DNA of 16,523 nt from JAFAVN01 sp036378375. GTDB lineage: Bacteria; Verrucomicrobiota; Verrucomicrobiia; Chthoniobacterales; JAFAMB01. The stretch covers positions 1-16,523 of the forward strand of contig DASUWQ010000059.1 of assembly GCA_036378375.1 (NCBI GenBank), in the 5' to 3' direction. This document shows, piece after piece, positions 8,968 through 14,890 of this stretch. How positions within the stretch are numbered: position 1 is the stretch's first letter; each line of letters opens with the position of its first letter. The notes under the pieces are model-generated. The model did not search any database. It worked only from the letters and a program-made list of their open reading frames with translations, and was not told where the DNA came from. A program made the translations under genes and the position numbers.

Positions 8968-11411
8968 CATTCTCGGAGCGCGGCAAGCGGATCGATGCGC
9001 GTCGCTCGGAACGCGGGTAGCAAACAGGCAAGCAGTGCAGCGAGAGCTAGCACCAGCGTTCCGGTTAACAGCGCGGTGGGATCAGTTGCCGATATGCCGT
9101 AAAGGATACTTCCTATTATCTGTCCCAATATGATTCCGGCGCCGAGGCCAATGATTAACCCAACGCAGATAATGCGGAGTCCCTGGTAAGTCACCAGTTT
9201 AAGGATATTGGATGCTTCAGCCCCCAAAGCCATCCTGACGCCGATCTCGCGTACTCTCAGACTCACGGAGTAAGAAAGCACCGCATACAATCCGATCGAA
9301 GCTAGCAGCAAGGCTACACCGGAGAACAAACTGACGATGATCAGCGAGAGCCGTTTTGCCGTGAAACTCTTAGCGATCTGATCATCATAGGGACCGACGT
9401 TGGTCAAAGGAAGATCCGGATCAATCGTCTCGACCGTTTTTCGTAAAGCAGCAACCAAGGCTCGAGGGTCGCCACTGGTGTGCACAACCAAGGTTTCAAA
9501 TTTCTTATATTCTCCGAACTGGCTGGCGGATTGGGTGTACGGGAAGTAGGATTGGAACGGGGTATCTTGGATCTCCGGATCCCGATGCTGAACGTTAGCC
9601 ACTACACCGATGATAGTAGTAAGATGGCGTGGCCGATTGAAAAGATCTCCTCGGTCATCGAGTTGTTGTCCGATTGGGTCCGCTCCCCCAAAAATGCGAT
9701 GAGCGATACTCTCGTTAATAATCACAACGCTCTCCGCATTGTCTTGATCTCGCTCATCAAAGAAGCGCCCCTTTAACAACGGTATTCCCAGGGTTCGAAA
9801 ATAACCGGGCGAGACAACCTGATGAATCATCCAGGGTAACCGACTGACGTCCGTCACCGGCCGCCGAGCGACGATCAAAGTCTCGAGATCAAAGTTCTCA
9901 CCGAAAGGAACTCCATCGTTCAAACCGGTATCAAGGACACCGGGCAAACGTCGCACTTTATCGAGCAAAGAATCGAAGAAAACCTTCCTCTTTTCCCCGT
10001 CCGCGTACTTCGTATTGGTCAGGTACACGTCCGCGACCAGAACCTGGTGGCTATCGAATCCTAATGGAACGCTTTGTAGAGTCAAAAAACTCCGCAACAG
10101 CAATCCGGCTCCAATCAAAAGCATGGATGCCAACGCCACCTGCCCGATCACCAAAAGGTTTTGGCTGCGCTGACGTTCGCGGCCGGCAGTGCCAGTTCTT
10201 CCCCCCTCGTCCCGGAGCGCAGATGCTAAATTTGCCCGCGACAGAAGGAGAGCAGGAAACAACCCGAAGAGCAGAGCCGTTAGCAGGGTCACCACAAAAA
10301 CAAACAACAAAGCAGATCCATCGATCGAGATCGCCTGCAGGCGAGTGATTCTGCCAGGATCAATGACCTTGATTAAGGAAACACCCCAGCAAGCAGTTAG
10401 TAAGCCAACTCCGCCTCCTACCAGAGCCAGGATTAAGCTCTCGCTCAAGAGTTGAACGACCAAGCGTTCCCGACTGGCACCGAGAGCAGCCCGAACCATT
10501 ATCTCTTTGCTCCGTTCACGGGCCCTGGCCAGCAACAGGTTTGCCGTGTTGGCACAGGTAATTAACAGGAGACAAAGGACCGCCCCACCCAGTAGCCAAA
10601 GGGTCACCGAATAGTCGCTAACCACACTGTTGAGCAACGGCACGAGCTTAATCCCAAATAGACTGCTAGTATCCGGGTACTGAGTGATTAAATTCTTGGT
10701 GAGGACCTCAAAATCCACCTGCGCCTGGTCCAGGGTCACACCGTCTTTCAGCCGGCCGATGCAATCAAACATATGGCCGCTGCGACGATTGCTGACATCT
10801 TTGTAGTTCGGGGCTACTGTGAACGGTACATACAGGTCAATCCGCTGGAGCTCGTTGGCCTGCGGCGGGGTAATCCCGACGATCTGGAAAGTGCTCCCAT
10901 TCAAAGTGATGTTTTTACCAAGCACTTTCGGATCCCCGTGAAAGCGTTTCCGCCAGAGGCCGTCGGTCAACACCACAACATTAGTTGCCGCTTTTTCCTC
11001 CGCCTCTCCAAAGGGGCGGCCAAGGAGAAACGGTCTGCCCATCACGGAAAAAAAGTTGCCCGTGACGTAAGCTCCTTCCAAGCGTTCTGGCTCAGCATCA
11101 ACAGTGATCTGAAAATCGTCTTCGCCGATCAGGGTCAAGTCCTGGAGGGTATGTTGGCCAGCCCTGAAGTCTCGGTAATCGCTAAAGGCCATGTTCATCC
11201 GCGGAGCGTCTTGGGTCGGTTGATAAATCCTGACCAACCGATCACCCTGCGGATAGGGCAAAGGCTCTAGCAGGACGCCGTGGATCAGACTGAAGATCGC
11301 TGTGTTAGCGCCAATGCCTAAGCCCAGAATCAAGATCGCCGTGACGGTAAATCCCGGTGACTTTAGTAGTAACCGGATGGTATGCCGGAGATGGGAAATT
11401 AGGCTTCGCAT
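8967..11411 (-). CDS. ADOP-type duplicated FtsX/MacB-like ABC permease (permease A)
   Basis: 814-aa inner-membrane permease, the first of the four after the ATPase. Seen: MRSLISHLRHTIRLLLKSPG; helix-1 block GLGIGANTAIFSLIHGVLL followed by EPLPYPQGDRL; VGITPPQ; coupling segment KEIMVRAALGASRERL; second-unit start QRSQNLLVIGQVALA; second coupling segment REIGVRMALGAEAS; C-terminus DPLAALRE. It is the closest permease to the ATPase and fusion protein genes, so it is the best candidate for their direct partner. ATG at 11411 aligns with the paralogues; no Shine-Dalgarno is visible. Nucleotide similarity to permeases B and C is obvious at both ends of the gene, pointing to tandem duplication. The TGA stop directly abuts a CACAGAG-type hairpin. 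Confidence 0.95.
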   Translation of the reverse strand: MRSLISHLRHTIRLLLKSPGFTVTAILILGLGIGANTAIFSLIHGVLLEPLPYPQGDRLVRIYQPTQDAPRMNMAFSDYRDFRAGQHTLQDLTLIGEDDFQITVDAEPERLEGAYVTGNFFSVMGRPFLLGRPFGEAEEKAATNVVVLTDGLWRKRFHGDPKVLGKNITLNGSTFQIVGITPPQANELQRIDLYVPFTVAPNYKDVSNRRSGHMFDCIGRLKDGVTLDQAQVDFEVLTKNLITQYPDTSSLFGIKLVPLLNSVVSDYSVTLWLLGGAVLCLLLITCANTANLLLARARERSKEIMVRAALGASRERLVVQLLSESLILALVGGGVGLLTACWGVSLIKVIDPGRITRLQAISIDGSALLFVFVVTLLTALLFGLFPALLLSRANLASALRDEGGRTGTAGRERQRSQNLLVIGQVALASMLLIGAGLLLRSFLTLQSVPLGFDSHQVLVADVYLTNTKYADGEKRKVFFDSLLDKVRRLPGVLDTGLNDGVPFGENFDLETLIVARRPVTDVSRLPWMIHQVVSPGYFRTLGIPLLKGRFFDERDQDNAESVVIINESIAHRIFGGADPIGQQLDDRGDLFNRPRHLTTIIGVVANVQHRDPEIQDTPFQSYFPYTQSASQFGEYKKFETLVVHTSGDPRALVAALRKTVETIDPDLPLTNVGPYDDQIAKSFTAKRLSLIIVSLFSGVALLLASIGLYAVLSYSVSLRVREIGVRMALGAEASNILKLVTYQGLRIICVGLIIGLGAGIILGQIIGSILYGISATDPTALLTGTLVLALAALLACLLPAFRATRIDPLAALRE

Positions 11412-11426
11412 AGCAATTCGGAATTA

Positions 11427-11571
11427 TCACCATAGAGACACAGAGAGCACAGAGTTAAGACGTCCAAAGGTTTAACAGATTGCCGCCATACCGGTATCGA
11501 GCTCATACAGTTCTCTCGCCGAACTTAACCGTGAATCTCTTAACTTTGTGTTCTCTGTGTCTCTGTGGTGA
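11427..11571. repeat. Inverted repeat of CACAGAG-type units, first of three hairpins
   Basis: The arms, 11427-11460 and 11538-11571, are 34 bp each and complementary at 31 positions by eye. Both run from TCACCA to GTTAAGA through 9-bp CACAGAG-type units. The 77-bp centre shows no recognised content. The left arm begins 16 bp upstream of the permease A start codon, the same spacing as the element before permease B. Confidence 0.88.
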
Positions 11572-11587
11572 ACCTCGATTTCATCAG

Positions 11588-11755
11588 CGACCAATAGCCG
11601 GTGGCCAAGGGTAGGAGTCAGTTCTGCGCGCTTGAGCCGAGTTGTCGATGACTTGGCTGGAGATGACCGACGTTCGTGCTCCAGGCGCTTTGCGGTTAAG
11701 GTTCATACTGGATACTCCTATTCCTCTTTCCCTCGGCTACCGGCTGTTGGTCACC
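11588..11755. repeat. Degenerate inverted repeat, second of three hairpins
   Basis: The left arm, about 11588-11620 (CGACCAATAGCCGGTGG onward through GGTAGGAGT), pairs imperfectly with the right arm, about 11709-11755 (ACTCCTATTCC to CCGGCTGTTGGTCAC). The right arm carries about ten extra bases. The words resemble a worn version of the GATAGCC heptamer family at 6251-6399. The centre has no gene I can support; a 70-codon plus-strand frame crosses it but looks accidental. Confidence 0.6.
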
Positions 11756-11766
11756 GCCATAAAACG

Positions 11767-11932
11767 TCACCACAGAGGACACAAAGTTAAGAAACACTGG
11801 GATTTATCGAACTCTCTAAGATGCCAGGATCTTATTCGGCTGCTCGGATACTGATCCGCTGCTCAGGGGCGTTCCCATCTCGCCAGAGGAAGACATCACT
11901 CTTAACTCCGTGTTCCTTGTGACCTTGTTGTG
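11767..11932. repeat. Inverted repeat of CACAGAG-type units, third of three hairpins
   Basis: The left arm, 11767-11792 (TCACCACAGAGGACACAAAG onward), pairs with the right arm, 11900-11932, read in reverse. The right arm has about one extra 9-bp unit (GTCACAAGG type), so pairing is imperfect. The right arm overlaps the last codons and TAA stop of the proposed 53-aa frame. Together with 11427-11571 and 11588-11755 it forms a row of three hairpins over about 500 bp. Confidence 0.7.
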
Positions 11933-12063
11933 TATAATTCTGTGTTCTTATCGGTTTCCAAAAACTCACTTATTACGATCAGCACACATAGTTCACGAAG
12001 CTGAATCTTTTCTTCTGCAGTAAGTCCATCGTCGTTCGCCTCTTGCTCTTTCCAACCAGACAT
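11902..12063 (-). CDS. Possible 53-aa small protein, unknown function
   Basis: ATG at 12063 starts a 53-codon frame, MSGWKEQEANDDGLTAEEKI and onward, ending TAA at 11902-11904. It is preceded by a strong GGAGG with 6-bp spacing (12070-12074), the best Shine-Dalgarno in the window. The N-terminal half is acidic and hydrophilic; residues about 14-36 look like an amphipathic helix (TAEEKIQLRELCVLIVISEF). The last 14 or so residues (from about Asn40) are translated from the CACAAGG-type hairpin repeat, so the original end may have been overwritten. It lies between the ATPase stop (38 bp away) and permease A, in the operon direction. I do not recognise a family. It could be a real small partner of the exporter, a remnant, or chance. 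Confidence 0.4.
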   Translation of the reverse strand: MSGWKEQEANDDGLTAEEKIQLRELCVLIVISEFLETDKNTELYTTRSQGTRS

Positions 12064-12069
12064 TTCTGA

Positions 12070-12074
12070 CCTCC
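12070..12074 (-). promoter_or_regulatory. Strong Shine-Dalgarno GGAGG before the 53-aa frame
   Basis: On the minus strand, GGAGG is followed by TCAGAA and ATG (spacing 6). It lies just outside, or at the edge of, the nonamer repeat that ends the ATPase gene (the CACGGAG unit), so the ribosome binding site may itself come from the repeat. Confidence 0.5.
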
Positions 12075-12103
12075 GTGAACTCTGTGTCTCTGTGGTGAAA
12101 TTT
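12071..12103 (-). repeat. Single nonamer repeat arm at the stop of the ABC ATPase gene
   Basis: On the minus strand the ATPase stop TAA leads directly into ATTTCACCACAGAGACACAG and a TTCACGGAG unit, that is 9-bp units CACCACAGA, GACACAGAG and TTCACGGAG. No opposite arm is obvious close by, so this looks like a solo arm of the family that forms hairpins at 8857, 11427 and 11767. Confidence 0.7.
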
Positions 12104-12854
12104 ATTGTCCACTAACTACTCGCGGTGTGGTTTCCCCCTCGCTCTCGCTGTTCTCGGCTACGATCTGACCATCGAAGAGGTGAACGGTTCGGTCCGCATA
12201 ACCGGCAAACCGTGAGTCGTGGGTTACCATGCAAATGGTGGCTCCTCCTTGATGCAGTTCGGACAGCAGGTCCATTACCGCATCGCCATTTTTACTATCC
12301 AGGTTACCAGTCGGCTCGTCCGCTAATAGGATTGATGGCGAACCAACCAAGGCCCGGGCTACCGCAACTCGTTGCTGTTGTCCACCGCTCAGCTGATTCG
12401 GATAATGGCGCTGGCGATGGCTCATGCCGACTCGATCCAAGGATTCCAACACCCGTTGTTTCCGTTCGCTCCTAGGCATTTCGCCGCGATAGGTTAACGG
12501 TAGTTCGACATTCTCGTATACGGTAAGATCGCCGATCAGGTTGAAGCTTTGGAAAATGAACCCGATCTCCCGATTACGGATCCTCGCTCGCTCAGACAAC
12601 TTAAGCTGTTCCACTTGTCTCCCATTCAGCCGATAGGCGCCTTCCGATGGTGAGTCTAACAAACCCAAGATCGACAGCAGCGTGGACTTACCGCAACCGC
12701 TGGGTCCGGCGATCGCGACATATTCGCCTTGCAGAATCTTGAGATAAATCCCGGCTAACGCGTGGGTCTCAATCTCATCGGTAAGGAATACCTTCTTTAT
12801 ACCATCTAGATGGATTAGAGGATCGGTGTTCGCAGTTCGCTGTTCGCTGTTCAC
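12102..12854 (-). CDS. ABC exporter ATP-binding protein, MacB/LolD type
   Basis: 250-aa cytoplasmic ATPase of the MacB/LolD/FtsE class that powers mechanotransmission-type permeases. Seen: Walker A GPSGCGKST (50-58), Q-loop Gln102 in FIFQSFNL, signature LSGGQQQRVAVARAL (155-169), Walker B ILLADEPTGNLDS (175-187) with Glu180, and switch His212 in MVTHD. All catalytic elements are intact. The core domain begins at about residue 13 (LIHLDGIKKVFLTDEIETHA). The only usable start is GTG at 12854; it and the following codons (NSEQRTAN) are encoded by a GAACAGC heptamer repeat, so the N-terminus is repeat-derived. Its neighbours are the fusion protein upstream and four ADOP permeases downstream, which it probably energises. 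The TAA stop touches a nonamer repeat. The assignment to class is firm; the substrate is unknown. Confidence 0.94.
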   Translation of the reverse strand: MNSEQRTANTDPLIHLDGIKKVFLTDEIETHALAGIYLKILQGEYVAIAGPSGCGKSTLLSILGLLDSPSEGAYRLNGRQVEQLKLSERARIRNREIGFIFQSFNLIGDLTVYENVELPLTYRGEMPRSERKQRVLESLDRVGMSHRQRHYPNQLSGGQQQRVAVARALVGSPSILLADEPTGNLDSKNGDAVMDLLSELHQGGATICMVTHDSRFAGYADRTVHLFDGQIVAENSESEGETTPRVVSGQ

Positions 12855-12902
12855 GGTTGGGTTTGGCGGTTAGCGGTTAACGGTTGGCAGTTTGCTGTTC
12901 CA
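12826..12902. repeat. Eleven in-phase degenerate 7-bp units
   Basis: The 77 bp split exactly into eleven heptamers built around a GTT core, for example CTGTTCG, CTGTTCA, GGTTAGC, GGTTAAC, GGTTGGC. The phase of the core shifts by about one base half-way, so two subfamilies (GTTCGCT type and GGTTAGC type) are joined without breaking the 7-bp ruler. It spans the GTG start of the ABC ATPase (12852-12854) and part of its coding sequence. Confidence 0.75.
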
Positions 12903-12961
12903 ATCGTCCTCGTCCGCGGTTTTGCGTTCAAAGTGACCATTTGAGATGACGGGTTCGGGGA
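12903..12961. other. Non-repetitive spacer upstream of the ATPase gene
   Basis: Fifty-nine bases between two heptamer blocks. No promoter, hairpin or ribosome binding site stands out. A 97-codon minus-strand frame (12870-13163) crosses it, but most of that frame is repeat and I do not call it a gene. Confidence 0.3.
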
Positions 12962-13010
12962 CAGTAATCAGTGTTCGGTGTTTCGTATTCAGTGTTGGGG
13001 TTTGGGGAAC
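12962..13010. repeat. Seven in-phase degenerate 7-bp units (CAGTGTT type)
   Basis: The 49 bp split into seven heptamers, including CAGTAAT, CAGTGTT, CGGTGTT, TCGTATT, CAGTGTT and GGGGTTT. Unit identity is loose but the period is exact. It lies in the gap between the fusion protein and ATPase genes, with no inverted partner close by. Confidence 0.7.
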
Positions 13011-13104
13011 GTGGTGAGCGAGCGTTGAACCATTTTCACTACACATGCGTTGCAACCAAAGTTGCGAATTCGTTTGAGATTTTTTTGAAGTTTCATTCTC
13101 GCGG

Positions 13105-13139
13105 TATCCTTCACCTTTCACCCTCTCCCCCTCAGCCTC
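13105..13139. repeat. Degenerate 7-bp units (CACCTTT/CACCCTC type)
   Basis: Five in-phase heptamers, TATCCTT, CACCTTT, CACCCTC, TCCCCCT and CAGCCTC, lie in the gap downstream of the fusion protein gene. They are followed by a perfect inverted repeat, GCCTCGC-AA-GCGAGGC, at 13135-13150 with no T-tract on either side. Confidence 0.55.
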
Positions 13140-13153
13140 GCAAGCGAGGCAAC

Positions 13154-13181
13154 GCTCCACCAATCACGCCTCACTTCTCAC
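13154..13181 (-). repeat. 7-bp units (CAATCAC type) overlapping the fusion protein stop
   Basis: In-phase units GCTCCAC, CAATCAC, GCCTCAC and TTCTCAC. On the coding strand they read GTGAGAA, GTGAGGC, GTGATTG. The TGA stop of the fusion protein (13178-13180) is part of the first unit on the coding strand. Confidence 0.65.
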
Positions 13182-14437
13182 CTTAGTTGTATCCGTTCGT
13201 GACTATCAAAAGCGCTGGTATCGGACAGAATCACGCGGTCACCGGGCAGCAAGCCGTTCAGGATCACGACCTTGGTAGCGGAACCGCGGCCTAACTGTAC
13301 CTTAGTTCTAGTGGCGGTGGCGCCGTCTGCGCCTAACCGGAACAACCCGATAGTAGAGTCATCCTGACCAAATGCGGGCCGGCCGACGTAGACGGCATCC
13401 GCTAACCTTTCTAGTTCAATGGTTCCTTCTACGCTCAGGTCAGGTCTTGCTCCTTTGGGTAGGTCCGTCCCATGGAAGGTCACGTCGACCAAGACGGTTC
13501 CTTCTCTCACCGCTGGATCGATTCGAGCCACCGCACCGCTCACTATACTGCCATTACGCATATCAACTTGCCCGGTCTGGCCAATGGCAATGTCCCGGGC
13601 TTGCGTCTCCGGGATTTTGATCTGCGCTTTCAACTTCGTGTTGTCCGCTACCCGGGCGAGATTAGTACCAGCGGAGACTCGTTGCCCGACATCAACGGCA
13701 ATTTGTTGAAGGACGCCGTTCATGCCGGCTCGGACTTGCAACGCATCGACCTGACTGTGACGCAAATCTGCTTGGGCCTTGGCCTGTTCCAGATCGGTTT
13801 GGGCGACCGCCATTCTCGGCGCCATGGATCGCTTAGCGAACTCGTAACGCTGTTGTTCTACCTCAAAGTTCGCTGCCAGTTCGACCGCGGCAATTTGCGC
13901 TTTCTTATAATCGAGGTCGGAAATCAGTCCGCCTTTTGCCAGTCGTTGATCGGCCTCCAGCTCGGCTTTAGCGGTGTCACGGTCAGCCTGAGCTTTGGTG
14001 AGAGCGGCTTGTCGCTCCAACAATTCGCCTTCCAGCTCGGATTGTAGTTGGGTCAGTTTCGCTTGAGCGCTCTTGGTCGCTGCATCGGCGTCCCTCCCTT
14101 CCTGCTCCAACTCGGCACTACTCAAAATCAATATAACAGAAGTCGCGGTTACTTCTGTGCCGGGCCAAATCACGATTTGCTCAACTCGAGCATCGGTTCG
14201 AGCCGGGATCCAGCGGACGTCTTCCGGGATGAGCGTTCCGATTCCGCGCACATCTCGAATCAACGGTCCTCGCGATACCGTATCGATCCAGACGGAGCTG
14301 CGATCGACCGCGGGCAGAGCCGGTTCAAGCCGGGCGACGAAAACACTAACTCCCGTCACCAGCGCGGCGGCCAGCAAGAGCAGCAGCACGTTTCTGCGCC
14401 ATTTTTTTTGGCGGTAACCGATTCGGGGAATATCCAT
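13178..14437 (-). CDS. HlyD/AcrA-type membrane fusion (periplasmic adaptor) protein
   Basis: 419 aa. A basic N-terminus (MDIPRIGYRQKKWRRN) and one inner-membrane helix (about 17-36) anchor a periplasmic adaptor. Then come a first half-lipoyl segment (about 60-105, GTLIPEDVRWIPARTDARVE), a long alpha-helical hairpin rich in Glu, Ala and Gln (about 105-235, with GLISDLDYKKAQ near the turn), a second half-lipoyl segment (ALQVRAGMNGVLQQIAVDVG), a beta-barrel (KAQIKIPETQARDIAIGQ) and a membrane-proximal domain ending GDRVILSDTSAFD. Such adaptors bridge a MacB-like pump to an outer-membrane TolC-type channel. The frame is open up to 14770, but that stretch lacks adaptor features and overlaps the 80-aa gene in another frame. 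ATG at 14437 gives the typical MDIPR start, so I use it. It is 71 bp downstream of the 80-aa gene. No TolC homologue is visible in the window. Confidence 0.92.
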   Translation of the reverse strand: MDIPRIGYRQKKWRRNVLLLLLAAALVTGVSVFVARLEPALPAVDRSSVWIDTVSRGPLIRDVRGIGTLIPEDVRWIPARTDARVEQIVIWPGTEVTATSVILILSSAELEQEGRDADAATKSAQAKLTQLQSELEGELLERQAALTKAQADRDTAKAELEADQRLAKGGLISDLDYKKAQIAAVELAANFEVEQQRYEFAKRSMAPRMAVAQTDLEQAKAQADLRHSQVDALQVRAGMNGVLQQIAVDVGQRVSAGTNLARVADNTKLKAQIKIPETQARDIAIGQTGQVDMRNGSIVSGAVARIDPAVREGTVLVDVTFHGTDLPKGARPDLSVEGTIELERLADAVYVGRPAFGQDDSTIGLFRLGADGATATRTKVQLGRGSATKVVILNGLLPGDRVILSDTSAFDSHERIQLR

Positions 14438-14455
14438 CCGGGAACCGTCCGCCGG

Positions 14456-14486
14456 AACAGAGAAGCCTGCTTCTGTTTTCTTTTTT
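14456..14486 (+). terminator. Possible plus-strand hairpin with T-tract upstream of the fusion protein
   Basis: AACAGAGAAGC / GCTTCTGTT can form a short stem (core GAAG-CCTG-CTTC), followed on the plus strand by TTTTCTTTTTT. This is the shape of an intrinsic terminator acting against the direction of all genes here. It could stop antisense transcripts, or the hairpin could act on the minus-strand leader of the fusion protein. Weak stem, so uncertain. Confidence 0.25.
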
Positions 14487-14508
14487 GGCAGCACGCGGAT
14501 CGTCACGG

Positions 14509-14751
14509 TTAGGAATTTTGAACTACGCAGGTGGGTTGGACATTCCGCCCATCGATGACAACTGACGATGCTTTTGGAGCATTCGATTGCACAGAAGACG
14601 GCGTGATCTGGGATAGGCTCAAGAGCATGCTGATTGCGGTGCTCGCAGCGAAGACCGCCCACACGGCTGACTCCGCAAAGCCAGTAGTACGAACCGCTCG
14701 TTGAGACTCTCGTTGAAATTCCATGATCGGAGAGAATGGGATGATTTTCAT
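14509..14751 (-). CDS. Small single-helix membrane protein (80 aa), unknown function
   Basis: ATG at 14751 opens an 80-aa frame: a polar N-terminus (MEFQRESQRAVRTTG, 10-24), one hydrophobic helix at about 25-46 (SAVWAVFAASTAISMLLSL within it) and a Ser/Asn-rich tail ending VQNS. GAAGG lies 8 bp before the ATG (14760-14764). A -24/-12 promoter-like sequence sits at 14778-14792 and predicts a transcript start at about 14766, that is a 15-base leader. Promoter, ribosome binding site and frame therefore line up, which supports a real gene even though I recognise no family. It is the first gene before the fusion protein (71 bp gap) and could be an accessory membrane subunit or a regulator of the exporter. 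A longer TTG- or GTG-type start at 14793 would overlap the promoter and is less likely. Confidence 0.6.
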   Translation of the reverse strand: MKIIPFSPIMEFQRESQRAVRTTGFAESAVWAVFAASTAISMLLSLSQITPSSVQSNAPKASSVVIDGRNVQPTCVVQNS

Positions 14752-14759
14752 AATAACAG

Positions 14760-14764
14760 CCTTC
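14760..14764 (-). promoter_or_regulatory. Ribosome binding site GAAGG of the 80-aa protein
   Basis: GAAGG is followed by CTGTTATT and ATG on the minus strand (spacing 8). It decides ATG 14751 over the upstream alternative start, since nothing similar precedes 14793. Confidence 0.5.
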
Positions 14765-14777
14765 GTACACCCCCTAT

Positions 14778-14792
14778 GCACTTGGCGTGCCA
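14778..14792 (-). promoter_or_regulatory. Candidate sigma-54 (-24/-12) promoter
   Basis: The minus strand reads TGGCACGCCAAGTGC against the consensus TGGCAC-N5-TTGC. The -24 box is perfect, the spacing between the invariant GG and GC is exactly 10 bp, and only one base of the -12 box differs (GTGC for TTGC). The expected start at about 14766 is just upstream of the GAAGG and ATG of the 80-aa gene. Caveat: the site lies within a perfect inverted repeat, CTTGGC-GT-GCCAAG, with outer GCACT/AGTGC arms, so a dimeric repressor or activator operator is an alternative reading. Confidence 0.5.
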
Positions 14793-14803
14793 AGGTCGAG
14801 TGC

Positions 14804-14890
14804 AGTTCATAAGTTACTATAAATTAGATACTTACGTATGATACAAGATCTGACACTCCTTAGAAAAGGATCTCAAAATAGGATTGGGAT
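14804..14890. promoter_or_regulatory. AT-rich upstream control region
   Basis: Bases from about 14804 to 14850 are clearly richer in A and T than the surrounding coding DNA and contain an ATAC-N4-GTAT dyad (ATACTTACGTAT, 14829-14840). A half site TCTCAAA at 14871-14877 repeats the arm of the palindrome at 14891-14903, 20 bp away, close to two helical turns. It fits a bending or activator-loading region upstream of the -24/-12 promoter, but no known site is identified. Confidence 0.3.

Noticed and set aside
11642..11854. 70-codon plus-strand frame in the triple-hairpin region
   Set aside because: Opposite to all genes, overlaps two repeat arms, no ribosome binding site or recognisable domain.
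12826..13010. CRISPR array
   Set aside because: Units are 7 bp, adjacent and degenerate, without spacers of constant length; no cas genes.
13135..13150. GCCTCGC-AA-GCGAGGC as an intrinsic terminator
   Set aside because: Perfect symmetry, but the loop is only two bases and no T-tract follows on either strand.
12870..13163. 97-codon minus-strand frame between fusion protein and ATPase
   Set aside because: Largely translated heptamer repeats, no ribosome binding site, no motif.
14438..14770. N-terminal extension of the fusion protein to 530 aa
   Set aside because: It has Cys- and Trp-rich low-quality sequence, overlaps the 80-aa gene in another frame, and puts the membrane anchor about 125 residues in. 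ATG 14437 gives a normal adaptor N-terminus.
14810..14850. Sigma-70 type promoter (TTGTAT ... TATAGT) on the minus strand
   Set aside because: The spacer is about 19 bp and both boxes are off consensus; the -24/-12 site is closer to the gene and fits better. Not excluded as a second promoter.
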